Shown: positions 11,003 through 21,740, counted from the stretch's first letter. The stretch is 64,000 nucleotides of DNA from Aquarana catesbeiana (GCF_042186555.1 NC_133326.1:433191069-433255068), one strand, 5' to 3'. The notes: generated by a model not told the origin, from the sequence alone. A program made the numbers and translations.

Positions 11003-12896
11003 GGGGGCGCCCCCGCTCACTCGAGTGGGGGGAAGACTGCGACAGTTCTCAGAGCTCTGGCAGGAGGACTTCCAGGACAGATGGGTAATCTCCACGGTAA
11101 CCTTAGGGTACAAGCTGGAGTTTCATGAATTCCCCTCTCCTCGGTTCCTCAGATCAAATGTTCCCAGAGACCCAGAGAAGAAGCAGTCGCTCCTTCTAGC
11201 GTTAGAGCGACTTTTGTCGCAGAAGGTCATTATGATAGTTCCCGCAAAGGACCAGGGATTGGGCTTCTATTCCAACCTTTTTACGGTCCAAAAGCCAAAT
11301 GGGGATGTCAGGCCCATTCTGGACTTAAGGGATCTGAACCGATTCCTAAGGATTCAATCCTTCCGCATGGAATCAATTCGAACAGTAGTTCCCACCCTGC
11401 AGGGAGGAGAATTTCTGGCATCAATAGACATCAGAGATGCATATCTGCATGTGCCCATTTTTCCTGCTCATCAGAAGTTTCTGCGCTTCGAGGTAGGAGG
11501 GCGCCATTTCCAGTTTGTGGCTCTGCCTTTCGGGATAGCCACTGCACCTCGAGTGTTCACAAAGATCTTGGCTCCTCTGGCCAGATTAAGGGCTCGGGGT
11601 ATAGCTGTCATAGCATACCTAGACGACCTGCTCTTGATAGACCGGTCGGTAGCCTCTTTGAATGGAAACTTGAGGACCACGGTCAGGTATCTAGAACACC
11701 TGGGTTGAATCCTCAACTTAGAAAAGTCTTTCCTAAAACCAGTAAGAAGACTGGAGTATTTAGGTCTGATTATAGATACAAGCCAGGAGAAAATATTTCT
11801 ACCCCAGGCAAAGATCACTGCTTTGAGAGAGCTGATTCTGACAGGAAGGACCAAGAAGGGTCCCTCAGTCCGCCTTTGTATGAGGCTACTAGGGAAGATG
11901 GTGTCTTCATTCGAAGCAGTTCCCTATGCTCAGTTTCACTCAAGAATGCTGCAACACAGTATTCTGTCGACCTGGAACAAGAAGGTTCAGGCATTAGACT
12001 TTCCGATGCACCTGTCGCATGCGGTGCGTCAGAGCCTCAATTGGTGGCTCATACCCGAAAACCTGCAGAAGGGGAAATCCTTTCTACCGGTTACCTGGAC
12101 GGTGGTAACAACAGATGCCAGTCTGTCAGGTTGGGGAGCAGTTCTGGAACAGGCTGCGGTCCAAGGGGTATGGTCCAAGACAGAGAGGACCTTACCCATC
12201 AACATTCTGGAGATCCGGGCGATACATCTAGCTCTAAAGGCCTGGACTATCAGGCTACAGGGTTGTCCGGTCAGGATCCAGTCCGACAACGCCACAGCAG
12301 TGGCTTATGTCAATCATCAGGGAGGCACCCGGAGCCGAGCTGCTCAAAAAGAGGTGAACTAGATCTTAGTCTGGGCAGAGATGCATGTGCCATGCATATC
12401 GGCAGTTTTCATCCCGGGAATAGAGAATTGGCAGGCGGACTATCTAAGTCGCCAGCAGTTACTTCCAGGGGAATGGTCTCTGCATCCCGACGTCTTTTGG
12501 GCCATATGCCAAAGATGGGGGGTTCCAGATGTAGATCTCTTTGCATCCCGATTCAACAAAAAGATAGACAGATTTGTGGCAAGGACAAAAGATCCTCTTG
12601 CATGCGGGACGGATGCGTTGGTGATTCCGTGGCATCGGTTCTCACTGATTTACGCATTCCCGCCTATTCTGCTACTACCACGACTCCTTCGCAGGATCAG
12701 GCAGGAAAGGAAGTCGGTACTTCTGGTGGCCCCCGCTTGGCCCAGAAGGACTTGGTATGCAGAAATAGTAAGGATGACGGTAGGTTCCCCGTGGACCCTA
12801 CCGGTACGCCCAGACCTGTTATCTCAAGGTCCAGTGTTCCATCCTGCCTTACAAACGCTAAATTTGACGGTTTGGCTATTGAGACCCACGTTCTGA
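10743..12896 (+). pseudogene. DIRS reverse transcriptase / RNase H / C-terminal domain, two in-frame stops
   Basis: One frame read with two stop codons: TGA at 11706-11708 and TAG at 12360-12362. The RT domain starts about 11120. It shows VQKPNGDVRPILDLRDLN, the SIDIRDAYLHVPI block, LPFGIATAPRVF and the catalytic YLDDLLLI (about 11617-11640). RNase H follows with TTDASLSGWGA (first Asp, about 12110), EIRAIHLAL (Glu) and SDNATAVAYVNHQGG (Asp). After the second stop comes the conserved DIRS tail with ADYLSRQQ, DVDLFASRFN, YAFPPI and VAPAWPRRTW, resembling the methyltransferase-like/connection region of DIRS polyproteins. The first stop lies just after the RT palm, the second at the end of RNase H. 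The part overlapping gag (10743-11000) is probably not translated in this frame. Confidence 0.88.
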
Positions 12897-13921
12897 AGAG
12901 TCGTGGGCTCTCAGGTCCTGTCATATCTACCTTGATTAATGCAAGGAAGCCAGCTTCCAGGATGAGTTATCATAGAGTCTGGAAGGCTTATATAACCTGG
13001 TGTGAATCCAGAGGTTGGCATCCCAGGAAATATGTCATAGGTAGAATTCTTGATTTTCTACTGATGGGATTAGAGATGAAGCTGGCCTTGAGTACCATCA
13101 AGGGCCAGGTCTCTGCTTTATCAGTATTATTTCAGCGGCCACTTGCTTCGCATTCTTTGGTCCGAAACTTTATGCAGGGGGTGATGCGTCTTAATCCTCC
13201 GGTTAAAGCGCCCCTAAACCCCTGGGACTTGAATTTGGTCCTGGCTGTGTTACAGAAACAGCCTTTTGAACCAATAAGTCAGATTCCTTTGGTCTTGTTG
13301 ACAAGGAAATTAATTTTTCTGGTGGCCATCTCTTCTGCTAGAAGAGTATCAGAATTAGCAGCTCTTTCCTGTAAGGAGCCTTATTTGATTATACACAAGG
13401 ATAGAGTGGTACTAAGCCCTCATCCTAGTTTTTTACCGAAGGTGGTTTCTGATTTTCATTTAAACCAAGACATTGTTCTACCTTCCTTTTTTCCAGATCC
13501 CTGTTCTCCGGAAGAGAGATCTCTACATTCGCTGGATGTAGTAAGAGCAGTTAAGGCCTATCTAGGGGCAACTGCTCAGATCCGCAAGACGGATGTTTTG
13601 TTTGTGCTGCCAGAGGGTCCCAATAGAGGACAGGCAGCGTCAAAAGCTACCATTTCTAAATGGATTCGACAGTTGATCATTCAAGCTTACGGTTTGAAAC
13701 AGAAGATTCCTCCGTTTCAGATCAGGGCACATTCCACAAGGGCTATTGGTGCTTCTTGGGCAGTGCATCACCAGGCCTCTATGGCTCAAATCTGCAAGGC
13801 CGCAACCTGGTCTTCAGTTCATACATTCACCAGATTCTATCAGGTGGATGTGAGAAGGCATGAGGATATCGCCTTTGGGCGTAGTGTGCTGCAGGCAGCG
13901 GTACAGGATCCTCAGGTCTGA
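12842..13921 (+). CDS. DIRS tyrosine recombinase
   Basis: About 359 residues with the tyrosine-recombinase fold: a SAM-like N-terminal core (MSYHRVWKAYITWCESRGW) and a catalytic domain. Catalytic candidates are Arg in SSARRVSELAAL (about 13340), the HxxR-type AHSTR (about 13730) and the C-terminal Tyr in TFTRFYQVD (about 13825). The enzyme joins the circular DNA intermediate to the target. The start is uncertain: the frame is open upstream to 11705, but that part overlaps RT/RNase H in another frame and has no recognisable domain. The frame stays intact to its stop at 13919-13921, just before the internal complementary region. Confidence 0.88.
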   Translation, partial: SCLTNAKFDGLAIETHVLKSRGLSGPVISTLINARKPASRMSYHRVWKAYITWCESRGWHPRKYVIGRILDFLLMGLEMKLALSTIKGQVSALSVLFQRPLASHSLVRNFMQGVMRLNPPVKAPLNPWDLNLVLAVLQKQPFEPISQIPLVLLTRKLIFLVAISSARRVSELAALSCKEPYLIIHKDRVVLSPHPSFLPKVVSDFHLNQDIVLPSFFPDPCSPEERSLHSLDVVRAVKAYLGATAQIRKTDVLFVLPEGPNRGQAASKATISKWIRQLIIQAYGLKQKIPPFQIRAHSTRAIGASWAVHHQASMAQICKAATWSSVHTFTRFYQVDVRRHEDIAFGRSVLQAAVQDPQV

Positions 13922-13976
13922 TTGCACCCTACTTGGTCATGGTTCCCCCCCCTCAGGTAGCATTGCTCTGGGACAT

Positions 13977-14093
13977 CCCATCAGTAATTACTGTGGCTCT
14001 GTGTCCCGTGATGTTCGAGAAAGAAAATAGGATTTTTTAAAACAGCTTACCTGTAAAATCCTTTTCTTTCGAAGGACATCACGGGACACAGAG
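13977..14093. repeat. DIRS internal complementary region (ICR)
   Basis: 13977-14026 is the reverse complement of the start of the left terminal repeat. 14025-14093 is the reverse complement of the end of the right terminal repeat, including the 45-base extension absent from the left end. The fused order reproduces the junction expected when the two element ends are joined in a circle, the defining DIRS feature. Confidence 0.9.
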
Positions 14094-14132
14094 GTCCCGC
14101 CCCTCTTCTAATACACTATATTGCTTGGCTAC

Positions 14133-14320
14133 AAAACTGAGGTATCCCTGCAAGGGGGAGGGATTATATAGGGGGTTAAACTTCCTGATAGGGTGTGCCA
14201 GTGTCCAATCACCAGTGATACCTATATAACCCATCAGTAATTACTGTGGCTCTGTGTCCCGTGATGTCCTTCGAAAGAAAAGGATTTTACAGGTAAGCTG
14301 TTTTAAAAAATCCTATTTTT
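14133..14320 (-). repeat. DIRS right inverted terminal repeat
   Basis: Inverted copy of the left repeat, starting AAAACTGAGGTATCCCTGC. It is extended at the outer end by AAGGATTTTACAGGTAAGC... to TCCTATTTTT, a segment shared only with the ICR. Confidence 0.9.
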
Positions 14321-14738
14321 CTGTAGTCTTGTATATATCCAACAACCAGCAGATAGTTTAACCAGCACTGATAGACTGTATGATCCATCTTCTGACTCAA
14401 ACAGCCCTGCCAGTGCTGACTAATTGATTACTATGGTAAATGCGGGAAAGGGGTACTTGCAGCCAGCACTTCCCCTACACTGAAAATATTTATTTCACGT
14501 ACTTATATAGTGCCAACAATTTATTGTCACACTTTTGAGCTCCTGTGTCTGCTACACCAGTTTAAACGAAACAAAGTGCATTTGGCATTAAGTGGTGGTT
14601 ATGGTAAAAAACAAAAACAAATTGGATGGTAAGAAGCACTCAAAGAAACCCCATGAAACACAAGGAGAGCATGCAAATTTCATCAAAATGTCCCTGGTGG
14701 GAATTGAATCCAGGACTCAGTACTGCAAGCCAAGTGTG
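14321..14738. other. Unassigned DNA with a SINE-like tRNA remnant
   Basis: No gene seen. About 14690-14735 holds, on the minus strand, TGGATTCAATTCCCACC, a degenerate RNA polymerase III B-box-like motif as in tRNA-derived SINEs. No cloverleaf could be drawn, so it is not annotated as a tRNA. Confidence 0.3.
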
Positions 14739-14850
14739 TAAGGGCTTATGCACACTGCAGCTCAAGAAGAAAAAACTGCTTTTAAAGGCGTTTGAGCTTT
14801 TATTTCTCTGCCTAAAAGCCTGAAAAAGCTTTCTGCACGTTTTTATTGAC
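14739..14850. repeat. Left member of a distant inverted pair (Harbinger-like end)
   Basis: GGGCTTATGCACACTGCAGC at 14744 onward recurs inverted, with about three quarters similarity over roughly 90 bp, at 18210-18300 (GAGCTGCAGTGTGCATGAGC). These are either two separate MITE ends or the two ends of one 3.5-kb composite. Confidence 0.45.
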
Positions 14851-14970
14851 ACTTTTTTTAACAAACACTTTTTTATTGAGAGAGACAGCAAAGATATCAC
14901 TGTGAGAGCAGAGAGAATTTTTTTTTATTTTTACTGCAATCATCGTGGATCCTTTTACTCCTTTTATCAC

Positions 14971-15595
14971 TTAAAGTGATACTAAAGTATTTTTTTTTTT
15001 TGTTTGTTTAAAAATAATAAACATGTTATACTTACCTGCTCTGTGCAGTGGTTTTGCACAGAGCAGTTTAGATCCTCCTCTTCTTGGGACCCTCTTCGGA
15101 ATTCCTGTCCCCTCCCTCCTGTTGAGTGCCCCCACAGCAAGCAGCTTGCTATAGGGGCAGCCGAGCCGCAGCTCTTTGTGTTCATTCAGACACAGAGCTG
15201 CAGCCCGGCCCCGCCCCCCTCTCTCATTGTCTCACTGACTTTGACAACAGCGGAAGCTACCCTGTTTCCCCGAAAATAAGACCTAGCGTGATTGTCAGTG
15301 ATGGCTGCAATATAAGCCCTACCCCCCAAATAAGCCCTACCCTGTTTCCCCAAAAATAAGCCCTACCCTGAAAATAAGACCTACAAGGACTTTAGCTAGG
15401 GCTTATATTGCAGCCGTCACCAACAATCACGCTAGGTCTTATTTTCGGGGAAACAGGATAGTGGCGCTGCACTGCTGTCTCAGCCAGGGAGGAGGGAGAG
15501 TCCCGGAGTCTCTCGTGCAACATCACTGGATCAAGAAGGGGTTCAGGTAAGTATTGGGGGGTGCACACAGACTTTTGCCTTTACAACCACTTTAA
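14971..15595. mobile_element. TTAA-flanked MITE
   Basis: Termini TTAAAGTGATACTAAAG and, inverted, TTAAAGTGGTTGTAAAGGC. TTAA at both ends (14971-14974, 15592-15595) fits a piggyBac/Kolobok-type target. Non-coding. It contains a nested TA-type MITE at 15260-15458. Relatives sharing the terminus lie at 7719, 26271 and 45133. Confidence 0.78.
15260..15458. mobile_element. TA-flanked MITE nested in the TTAA MITE
   Basis: A 199-bp palindromic element with long TIRs (CCCTGTTTCCCCGAAAATAA at the left, inverted at the right), flanked by TA at 15258-15259 and 15459-15460. A mariner-like target choice. Non-coding. Confidence 0.75.
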
Positions 15596-15832
15596 TGATT
15601 CATGAAATAGTGCTACTGCTTATATTGCAGAGGCTGCTATTTATGACACTGCAGCTGCAACACAGGCCAATCAGTCGTCATTACGGGACACATCCTTTAC
15701 CTTTGAACCATATTTCTTCGGGATATTTTGCAAACCTGTATGGTGAGCTGAGAAAATATCCAGATTTTTTTTTTTTTTTCACAGGGATGTCCAATGTGAC
15801 CTTTGATGACCTTATTAATTATGGATTTTTTT

Positions 15833-16725
15833 TTAACCGGTTCCCGACCGGTGCAGGCCGATGTACGTCGGCAGAATGGCACGGCTGGGCAAATGGGCGT
15901 ACCCGTGCGTCCCTTTAAATTTGCCGCCGTGTCATTGCGTGCGCGCCGCCCGGGAGCTCCATGAGTCGGGTCGCGGGTCCCGCGGACTCGATCGCCTTGG
16001 GGATACCCGCAATTGCCTCGTGGAGAGGACGAACGGGGAGATGCTAATGTAAACAAGTATCTTCCAGTTCTGCCTAGTGACAGTGTCACTGATCTCTGCT
16101 CCCTGTGATCGGGAGCAGAGATCAGTGACGTGTCACACGTAGCCACGCCCCCCCCATAGTTAGAAACACTCCCCAGGACATACTTAACCCTTACATTGCC
16201 CCCTAGTGGTTAACTACTTCACTGCCAGTGTCATTTACACAGGAATCAGTGCATTTGTATAGCAAAATGGTCCCAAAAATGTGTAAAAAAAAAAAATGTC
16301 TGATGTGTCCACCATAATGTCGCAGTCACGATAAAAATCGCTGATCGCCACCATTACTAGTAAAAAAAAAAAAGAATAATAAAAATGCCATAAAACTATC
16401 CCCTATTTTGTAAACGCTATAAGTTTTGCGCAAACCAATCAATAAACGCTTATTGCGATTTTTTTTTTTTTTTTTACCAAAAATATGTAGAAGAATACAT
16501 ATCGGCCTAAACTGAGGAAAAAAATAAAAAAAAAGATAAAAACCGCAGAGGTAATCAAATACCACAAAAAGAAAGCTCTATTTGTAGGGGAAAAAAGGAC
16601 GTCAATTTTGTTCGGGAGCAACGTCGCAGGACTGCGCAATTGTCAGTTAAAGCGACGCAGTGCCGAATCGCAAAAAGTGCTCTGGTCAGGAAGGGGGTAA
16701 ATTCTTCCTGGGCTGAAGTGGTTAA
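15833..16725. mobile_element. TTAA-flanked interspersed repeat, family R1, copy 1
   Basis: TTAA at both ends (15833, 16722) with related termini TTAACCGGTTCCCGACC and, inverted, TTAACCACTTCAGCCC. Contains an internal hairpin, GATCTCTGCTCC ... GGAGCAGAGATC. The same family recurs at 28079-28927 and, reversed and partial, at 19333-19742. No protein-coding region; the short frames are A/T runs. Confidence 0.72.
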
Positions 16726-16880
16726 AGGTTTTAAGTATATATAACTTTTTTTTTTTTTTTTCATACTAAAATTGTAATTTATTACTCTGGAAAAAAAATT
16801 GGCCACAGCAATTGCTGTTACTTTGGCCAGTTTTTGTGGCCAAATGTTTCTTCTTTATGCCAATTCTTGTGGCCAAAGTA

Positions 16881-17494
16881 AAGCCCCATACACACTATTA
16901 GATTTTCTGCAGATTTTTGTCTTCAGATTTACCAAAACCATGTAGTGCAAGGGCCTGCCTGATTGAATACAAATTGAAACTCTTAAGGTTTGACATCATA
17001 TTATATGGTTTTGGTAAATCTGAAGACAAAAATCTTCAGAAAATGTAATAGTGTGTATGGCAGTGGTTCCCAACCTTTCTAGTGCCGTGACCCCTTGATA
17101 AAATTTCCCAAGTTGTGGGGACCCTTAACTGTAAAATTGTTTTCGTAGCGTGGGTTGTCAGCACTCAAGGCAAGACAAGTAATTTGTGTCCCTAACCCAC
17201 GGACATTTAGCGCTCCCTGAGTCCCTTCCACTCGTACAGTATTAAAACCCCTTATGGTATATTTTAGGTAATTTTTATGTACCACTCTCTCTTTGTTCTC
17301 CTTTTATCTCCCTCTATCCTAATTTCTTGTTTTTTCCCCATCCCTCTCTCTAGCCATCTTTCTTGTTCTTTCTCTTATTCTTTCCCCTCCCCTTTTCTTT
17401 GTTCCTCCCCCTCTTTTCCTCTCCCTTCCACGTATTCTCTATATTCCTTCTCTTACTCCTTGGTGGTGGTGGTGGTGGTGGTGGTGGTGGTGGT

Positions 17495-17528
<34 letters not shown>

Positions 17529-17919
17529 GGGGGGGTAAAGGGATGAGTGGCAGTGCTGGCGGGGAGTTGGGATGAGTGGCAGTGCTGGTGGGAGATGGGA
17601 TGAGTGGCAGTGCTGGGGGGGGGAGTTGTGATCAGCTAACTTGGGTACTCTTGCCAAAATCAGGAGATAGGGTCTCCTCCAGCCCCTCTCACTTTACATT
17701 CCTCACCAATCAGCTGACCTCTAGTCTCTGCCCCCCAGCCATGCCATGAACTGAATGACATGCGAAGAGGCTGAGTGGGTGGCCGCGGGCTCCAGGGACA
17801 GCCCTGCTGGGCGGCTGCAAAACGGCTGGGAGAGCAGCGTGGGCTTCGGGATTCGGTGACCCCTGGCAAATTGTCATTCAACCCCCAGGTTCAGAACCAC
17901 TGGTGTATGGGGTCTTAGA
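16881..17919. mobile_element. MITE interrupted by a hAT element
   Basis: Termini AGCCCCATACACACTATTA and, inverted, AGACCCCATACACACTATTA. The interior has mirror segments (GTCTTCAGATTTACCAAAACC and its inverse). The right terminal repeat is split by the hAT insertion at 17061. Flanking 16797-16849 and 17916-17970 are themselves an imperfect inverted repeat (GGCCACAAAAA/TTTTTGTGGCC), outside the element. Confidence 0.6.
17061..17902. mobile_element. Non-autonomous hAT element
   Basis: Starts CAGTGGTTCCCAACC and ends GGTTCAGAACCACTG. It is flanked by a perfect 8-bp duplication, GTGTATGG (17053-17060, 17903-17910), diagnostic of hAT transposition. No transposase is seen. It contains a (TGG)n(TG)n microsatellite at 17461-17529 and about three copies of a roughly 33-bp repeat containing GATGAGTGGCAGTGCTGG at 17533-17622. 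Confidence 0.85.
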
Positions 17920-18392
17920 AACATTTGGCCACAAAAAATGGCCAAAATACCACAGTTGACCACAGCATTTCCACAGCAGGGCCACTGGGAACTTCCTGTA
18001 CCTCCTAGGGCTTCTAATGAATACAGTATTTTCTTTACCACTGTATATGGGGAAAAAAAGAAAGCTGGAACGTGCATAAAAAAGTTTTTGCATGCTTATG
18101 CACATTTTTGCGCCTTTTCTGCTTGAAAGCTTTTATCAAAAACACAAGTCTGGTGGGGTTTTTTCTGCCTGTAAGCTGAAATTGCCTATAGTGTGCATGG
18201 ACACATTGGCTAACACGGAGGCAAGTTTCCAAGCAGAGTAAAAAAGCTCCAACGCCTGCAGGAGCAGCTTCTTTGAGCTGCAGTGTGCATGAGCCCTTAA
18301 ACTCTTAAAGCCCAACTCCTGGAAATCTGATAACCCTCCCTTGCACTGGGGCTGCACCTGCACCTTAAGATCTAACTGCTCATTTATTTTAG
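17911..18392. other. Unassigned DNA with MITE end
   Basis: No gene. 18210-18300 is the inverted partner of 14739-14850, ending GAGCTGCAGTGTGCATGAGC CCTTA. The rest is unassigned. Confidence 0.4.
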
Positions 18393-19332
18393 AGCAGTGG
18401 TCTCCAAACTGCGGCCCTTGGGGCATTTTTTGCTCCACTATTGCTCCCACTAACACCAACAGTGGGGCATTATTCCTCCCACTGACACCAACAATGGGGC
18501 ATTATTCCTCCTACTGATACCGACGGTGGGGCACCATTCCTCCTACTGATACCGACGATGGGGCACCATTCCTCCTACTGATACCGACGATGGGGCGCCA
18601 TTCCTCCTACTGATACGACGGTGGGGCACCATTCCTCCTACTGATACCGACGATGGGGCACTATTTCTCCCACTGATGCCGACGATGGGGCACTATTCCT
18701 CTCACTGATACTGACAGTGGGGCACTGTTCCTCCCACTGAAACCGATGGTGGGACACTGTTCTTCCTGCTGATCCCGACGGTGGAGCCCTGCTCCTCCCG
18801 CTGATCCCGAAAGTGGGGCCCTGTTCCTCCCGCTGATCCCGAAGGTGGGGCCCTGTTCCTCCCGCTGATCCCGAAGGTGAGGCCCTGTTCCTCCCGCTGA
18901 TCCCGACGGTGGGGCCCTGTTCCTCCCGCTGATCCCGACGGTGGGGCCCTGTTCCTCCCGCGGATGCCGACGGTGGGGCCCTGTGCCTCCCGCGGATGCC
19001 GACGGTGGGGCCCTGTGCCTCCCGCGGATGCCGACGGTGGGGCCCTGTGCCTCCCGCGGATGCCGACGGTGGGGCCCTGTGCCTCCCGCGGATGCCGACG
19101 GTGGGGCCCTGTGCCTCCCGCGGATGCCGACGGTGGGGCCCTGTGCCTCCCGCGGATGCCGACGGTGGGGCCCTGTGCCTCCCGCGGATGCCGACGGTGG
19201 GGCCCTGTGCCTCCCGCGGATGCCGACGGTGGGGCCCTGTGCCTCCCGCGGATGCCGACGGTGGGGCCCTGTGCCTCCCGCGGATGCCAACTGACAGACC
19301 AGACACTTTTTGACATTTTTTTGGGACCACTG
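18393..19332. repeat. 32-bp GC-rich minisatellite within hAT-like ends
   Basis: Tandem array from about 18430 to 19288 of a 32-bp unit (core GATGCCGACGGTGGGGCCCT), roughly 26 copies. Units near the left are diverged and AT-richer (GATACCGACGATGGGGCACC); the last ten or so (18953-19288) are virtually identical. The unit is not a multiple of three, so the long frames across it cycle through all reading phases and are not genes. The array lies between CAGTGGTCTCCAAACTG and GGGACCACTG, ends like hAT TIRs, but no target duplication is visible. Confidence 0.85.
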
Positions 19333-19742
19333 AAATCTATACAGTGATCAGTGCTAAAAATAGCCACTGATTACTGTCTAAATGTCACTGGCAGGGAAGG
19401 GGTTAACACTAGGGGGCGATCAAGGGGTTAAGTGTTCCCTAGGGAGGTGTTTCTAACTGTGGGGGGAGTGTAGTTCCTAATCACTAGGAATAGCAGATCT
19501 GTTTCTCCTCCCCTGACAGAACGGGGATCTGCCTGTTTACATTGACAGATCCAAGTTCTGTCTCTCTCAGGAGCGATCGCAGGTGGCCGGCGGACATTGC
19601 AGCTGCCGGCCATGCACAACGGGTCCGGCGTTGCACCGCAGGCGTGCGTGCGGCCCCTATATCTCTTAAAGTGACCAATGTACAATGATGGTGATTCGCC
19701 CAGGAGAGCCAACCTGCCGAAGTGCAACTGCTGCGGCTGGTC
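19333..19742. mobile_element. Family R1 repeat, reversed partial copy
   Basis: Shares with 15833-16725, on the opposite strand, the blocks CTGGCAGGGAAGGGGTTAA, the CTAGGGGGC segment and the TTTCTAACTGTGGGGGGAG segment. Left end lost at the minisatellite border; right end at GCTGCGGCTGGTC. Confidence 0.6.
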
Positions 19743-20255
19743 TTAAAGTGGATTAAAAAAAAAAAAAAACGGCGTGCCCCCCCCTCCCTTTCAGTCGGGT
19801 ATGGATTTTGAGGGAAAACCCCACTCCCCCAAAAAAACAGCGTGGGGTCCCCCAAAAATCTATACCAGGCCTTTATCCGAGCGTGCAGCCCAGTAGGATG
19901 GGCGAGGGTTGTTGGGAAGAGGCCCTTGTCCCCGCCAACATGGGGACAAGGTGCTTTTGGGGTGGGAGGGGGCGCTCGTTTGTTCCCCCCCACCCAAACT
20001 TTCCTGACCTGCCGGGCTGCAGATAAGGGTCTGGTATGGATTTTGGGGGGGACCCCACGCTGGTTTTTTTATTCTTAATTTTGGTGTGGGGTTCCCCCCT
20101 AAGATTCATACCAGACTCAAAGGGCCTGGTATGGTCGAATCAAAGTCAGTCCCGTTCATTAAAGTCGCATGGAAGTTGAACATTAAGTCGCAGGGCAAAG
20201 TCGGATCAGAAGTCATACGACTTTCGTGTCAGATCAGTGTGAACATAGCCTTAAA
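19743..20255. repeat. Interspersed repeat plus MITE end
   Basis: 19743-20135 has opposed copies of GGTATGGATTTT/GGGGACCCCAC-type motifs (GCGTGGGGTCCCCC, GGGACCCCACGC), giving a loose inverted structure; family unknown to me. 20140-20255 is rich in AAGTCG/CGACTT and ends TCAGTGTGAACATAGCCTTA, like the Harbinger-type MITE at 3173. No gene. Confidence 0.45.
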
Positions 20256-21740
20256 ATAAATGCAAGCAGAAAAGTTTCACTGGGCATCTACATAGTTACT
20301 CTTCAACTAACCTACGTTTGATATTATTGTATACTAGTATACAGTACTACTGTCAAGACTGAAAGCCTGCAAAAATTAACTGGCCTTTCATTTCTGTGCA
20401 TCTAAGTTTGCTTCCCAATTGCACTAATTAGCATGTCAGAATCATTTAGTTTAAAGGTGTAAGGGCTTTAATTCTTTTGTATTCTAATCTTTTGTCCCAT
20501 GGAGTAACAAATGTCACTGTTGGATTAACACTGTGAATTCTCTCCTGACTTGGTGTTGGAATTTGGAACTTCAAAGGCTGTTGATGTATTGCAGCGCTTC
20601 ACTGTTTGTACTGCATACACGATTACCTTTTAAGCAGTGTGGGACTGATTACTGTATGGCAATTTGTAAACAGAAGGTCAGCTCTGAAATTTACTGAACA
20701 GACATTGGTTGGGCCTCTCAAGTTCAAAATGTGTGGTATGACCTGAAAGGGGTGTTTTGTGAAATCAGAAAAGCTGTCCTGAGAGAAGGCTGCTTATGTC
20801 TCTTTGAGTCACAGACCTGGAAGTCTATGCTATAATGAACTGGAAGGAGCACATATGCCATGTTTGTAAGGGAACAGATGAAACAATTCTGGCTGATGAC
20901 ATGCACCACATGCTTTTTTTATATAAATAAAGGAACCATAGAAACTACTATGTAGAAGTCGTTTAAAGGGATTTTTTATTTTATTTTTTTTGCAATACAA
21001 GACAGTCTGCTTCCTTGGGCACAGTAGAGACTGCAGTGATGAATGTAATCTAAAGTTTGGCCAGGTATATATATGGTACAGCTAAATATACAATAAACGA
21101 TACAATGTGCAGAGTGACATGGTGTGACATATAGAACATACAGCATAGTGTGCAAATTGGAAAGTCATGTACAGAATGTACAATTCATTAAACAGATGGG
21201 AGTGCTGGGAATTATAGAACATACAATAAACTGAATGGAACAATAGAGGTTATAGTTCACACAAACTGTGCAGATAGGAGAAGTAGAAAGTACAAATAAA
21301 GTATACAGTGCACTGTCAGACTGAAGAGTGGTGGTATATAAAACATAAAGTGCAGGGTGTAGACTGGAATGATTGAGAATAAATACCGTAAAACATAGTA
21401 TGCAGATAGGAGTGAAGGCCCCTTGAACCCTTTAGGGAAAAGGAGCCTTGACTGATGGAGACATTGCGGTACAGTGGGTGTTAATCCAAATCAAGAAGGT
21501 TAAGTGGCTCCATCAGGATTGGCTCCAAGGGCATGAGGTGATGGGCGGAGCCTGAGCCTGAACGCTAGAAAAGTTACATCAAGGCACATCCCTCTGACAT
21601 GAGGAGATTCAGCTGACAGAAAAGTTGTAAGGTGAGTATCCCTCCTCTGTTTATACCCTGGCTGACCTGTCCTCTGTTCCCAGGCCCATCCCCAGGGGAG
21701 TTGCTAGGTCTGCAAAAGATCTGGGGCTAGAGCCCATAGC
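20256..21740. other. Unassigned DNA, no gene seen
   Basis: AT-rich sequence without a convincing coding region, RNA gene or recognisable element. 21060-21420 has loosely recurring ACATACAGTATGCAGA-like words but no clean period. Confidence 0.4.

Larger units (their letters stand above)
8426..14320 (+). mobile_element. DIRS-type tyrosine-recombinase retrotransposon, structurally complete
   Basis: A 5.9-kb element with the full DIRS architecture. It has a left inverted terminal repeat (8426-8572), gag, RT/RNase H, tyrosine recombinase, an internal complementary region (13977-14093) and a right inverted terminal repeat (14133-14320). DIRS elements integrate through a circular DNA intermediate using the recombinase instead of a DDE integrase, and leave no target duplication, which fits the flanks here. 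The leader (8573-9580) holds only short frames, one starting MSCAELQREY at 8607, with no known function. Two in-frame stops in the RT/RNase H frame probably make this copy non-autonomous, but ends, gag and recombinase are intact. Confidence 0.93.

Noticed and set aside
14690..14740. Possible tRNA gene
   Set aside because: Only a degenerate B-box-like motif; no A box, acceptor stem or anticodon arm.
15833..16725. Coding region in the R1 repeat
   Set aside because: Frames are short and not kept between copies; the conserved parts are hairpins and TTAA ends.
18638..19367. Long frames of 200-230 residues on both strands
   Set aside because: They are a 32-bp tandem repeat read through all phases; no start context, domain or non-repetitive coding part.
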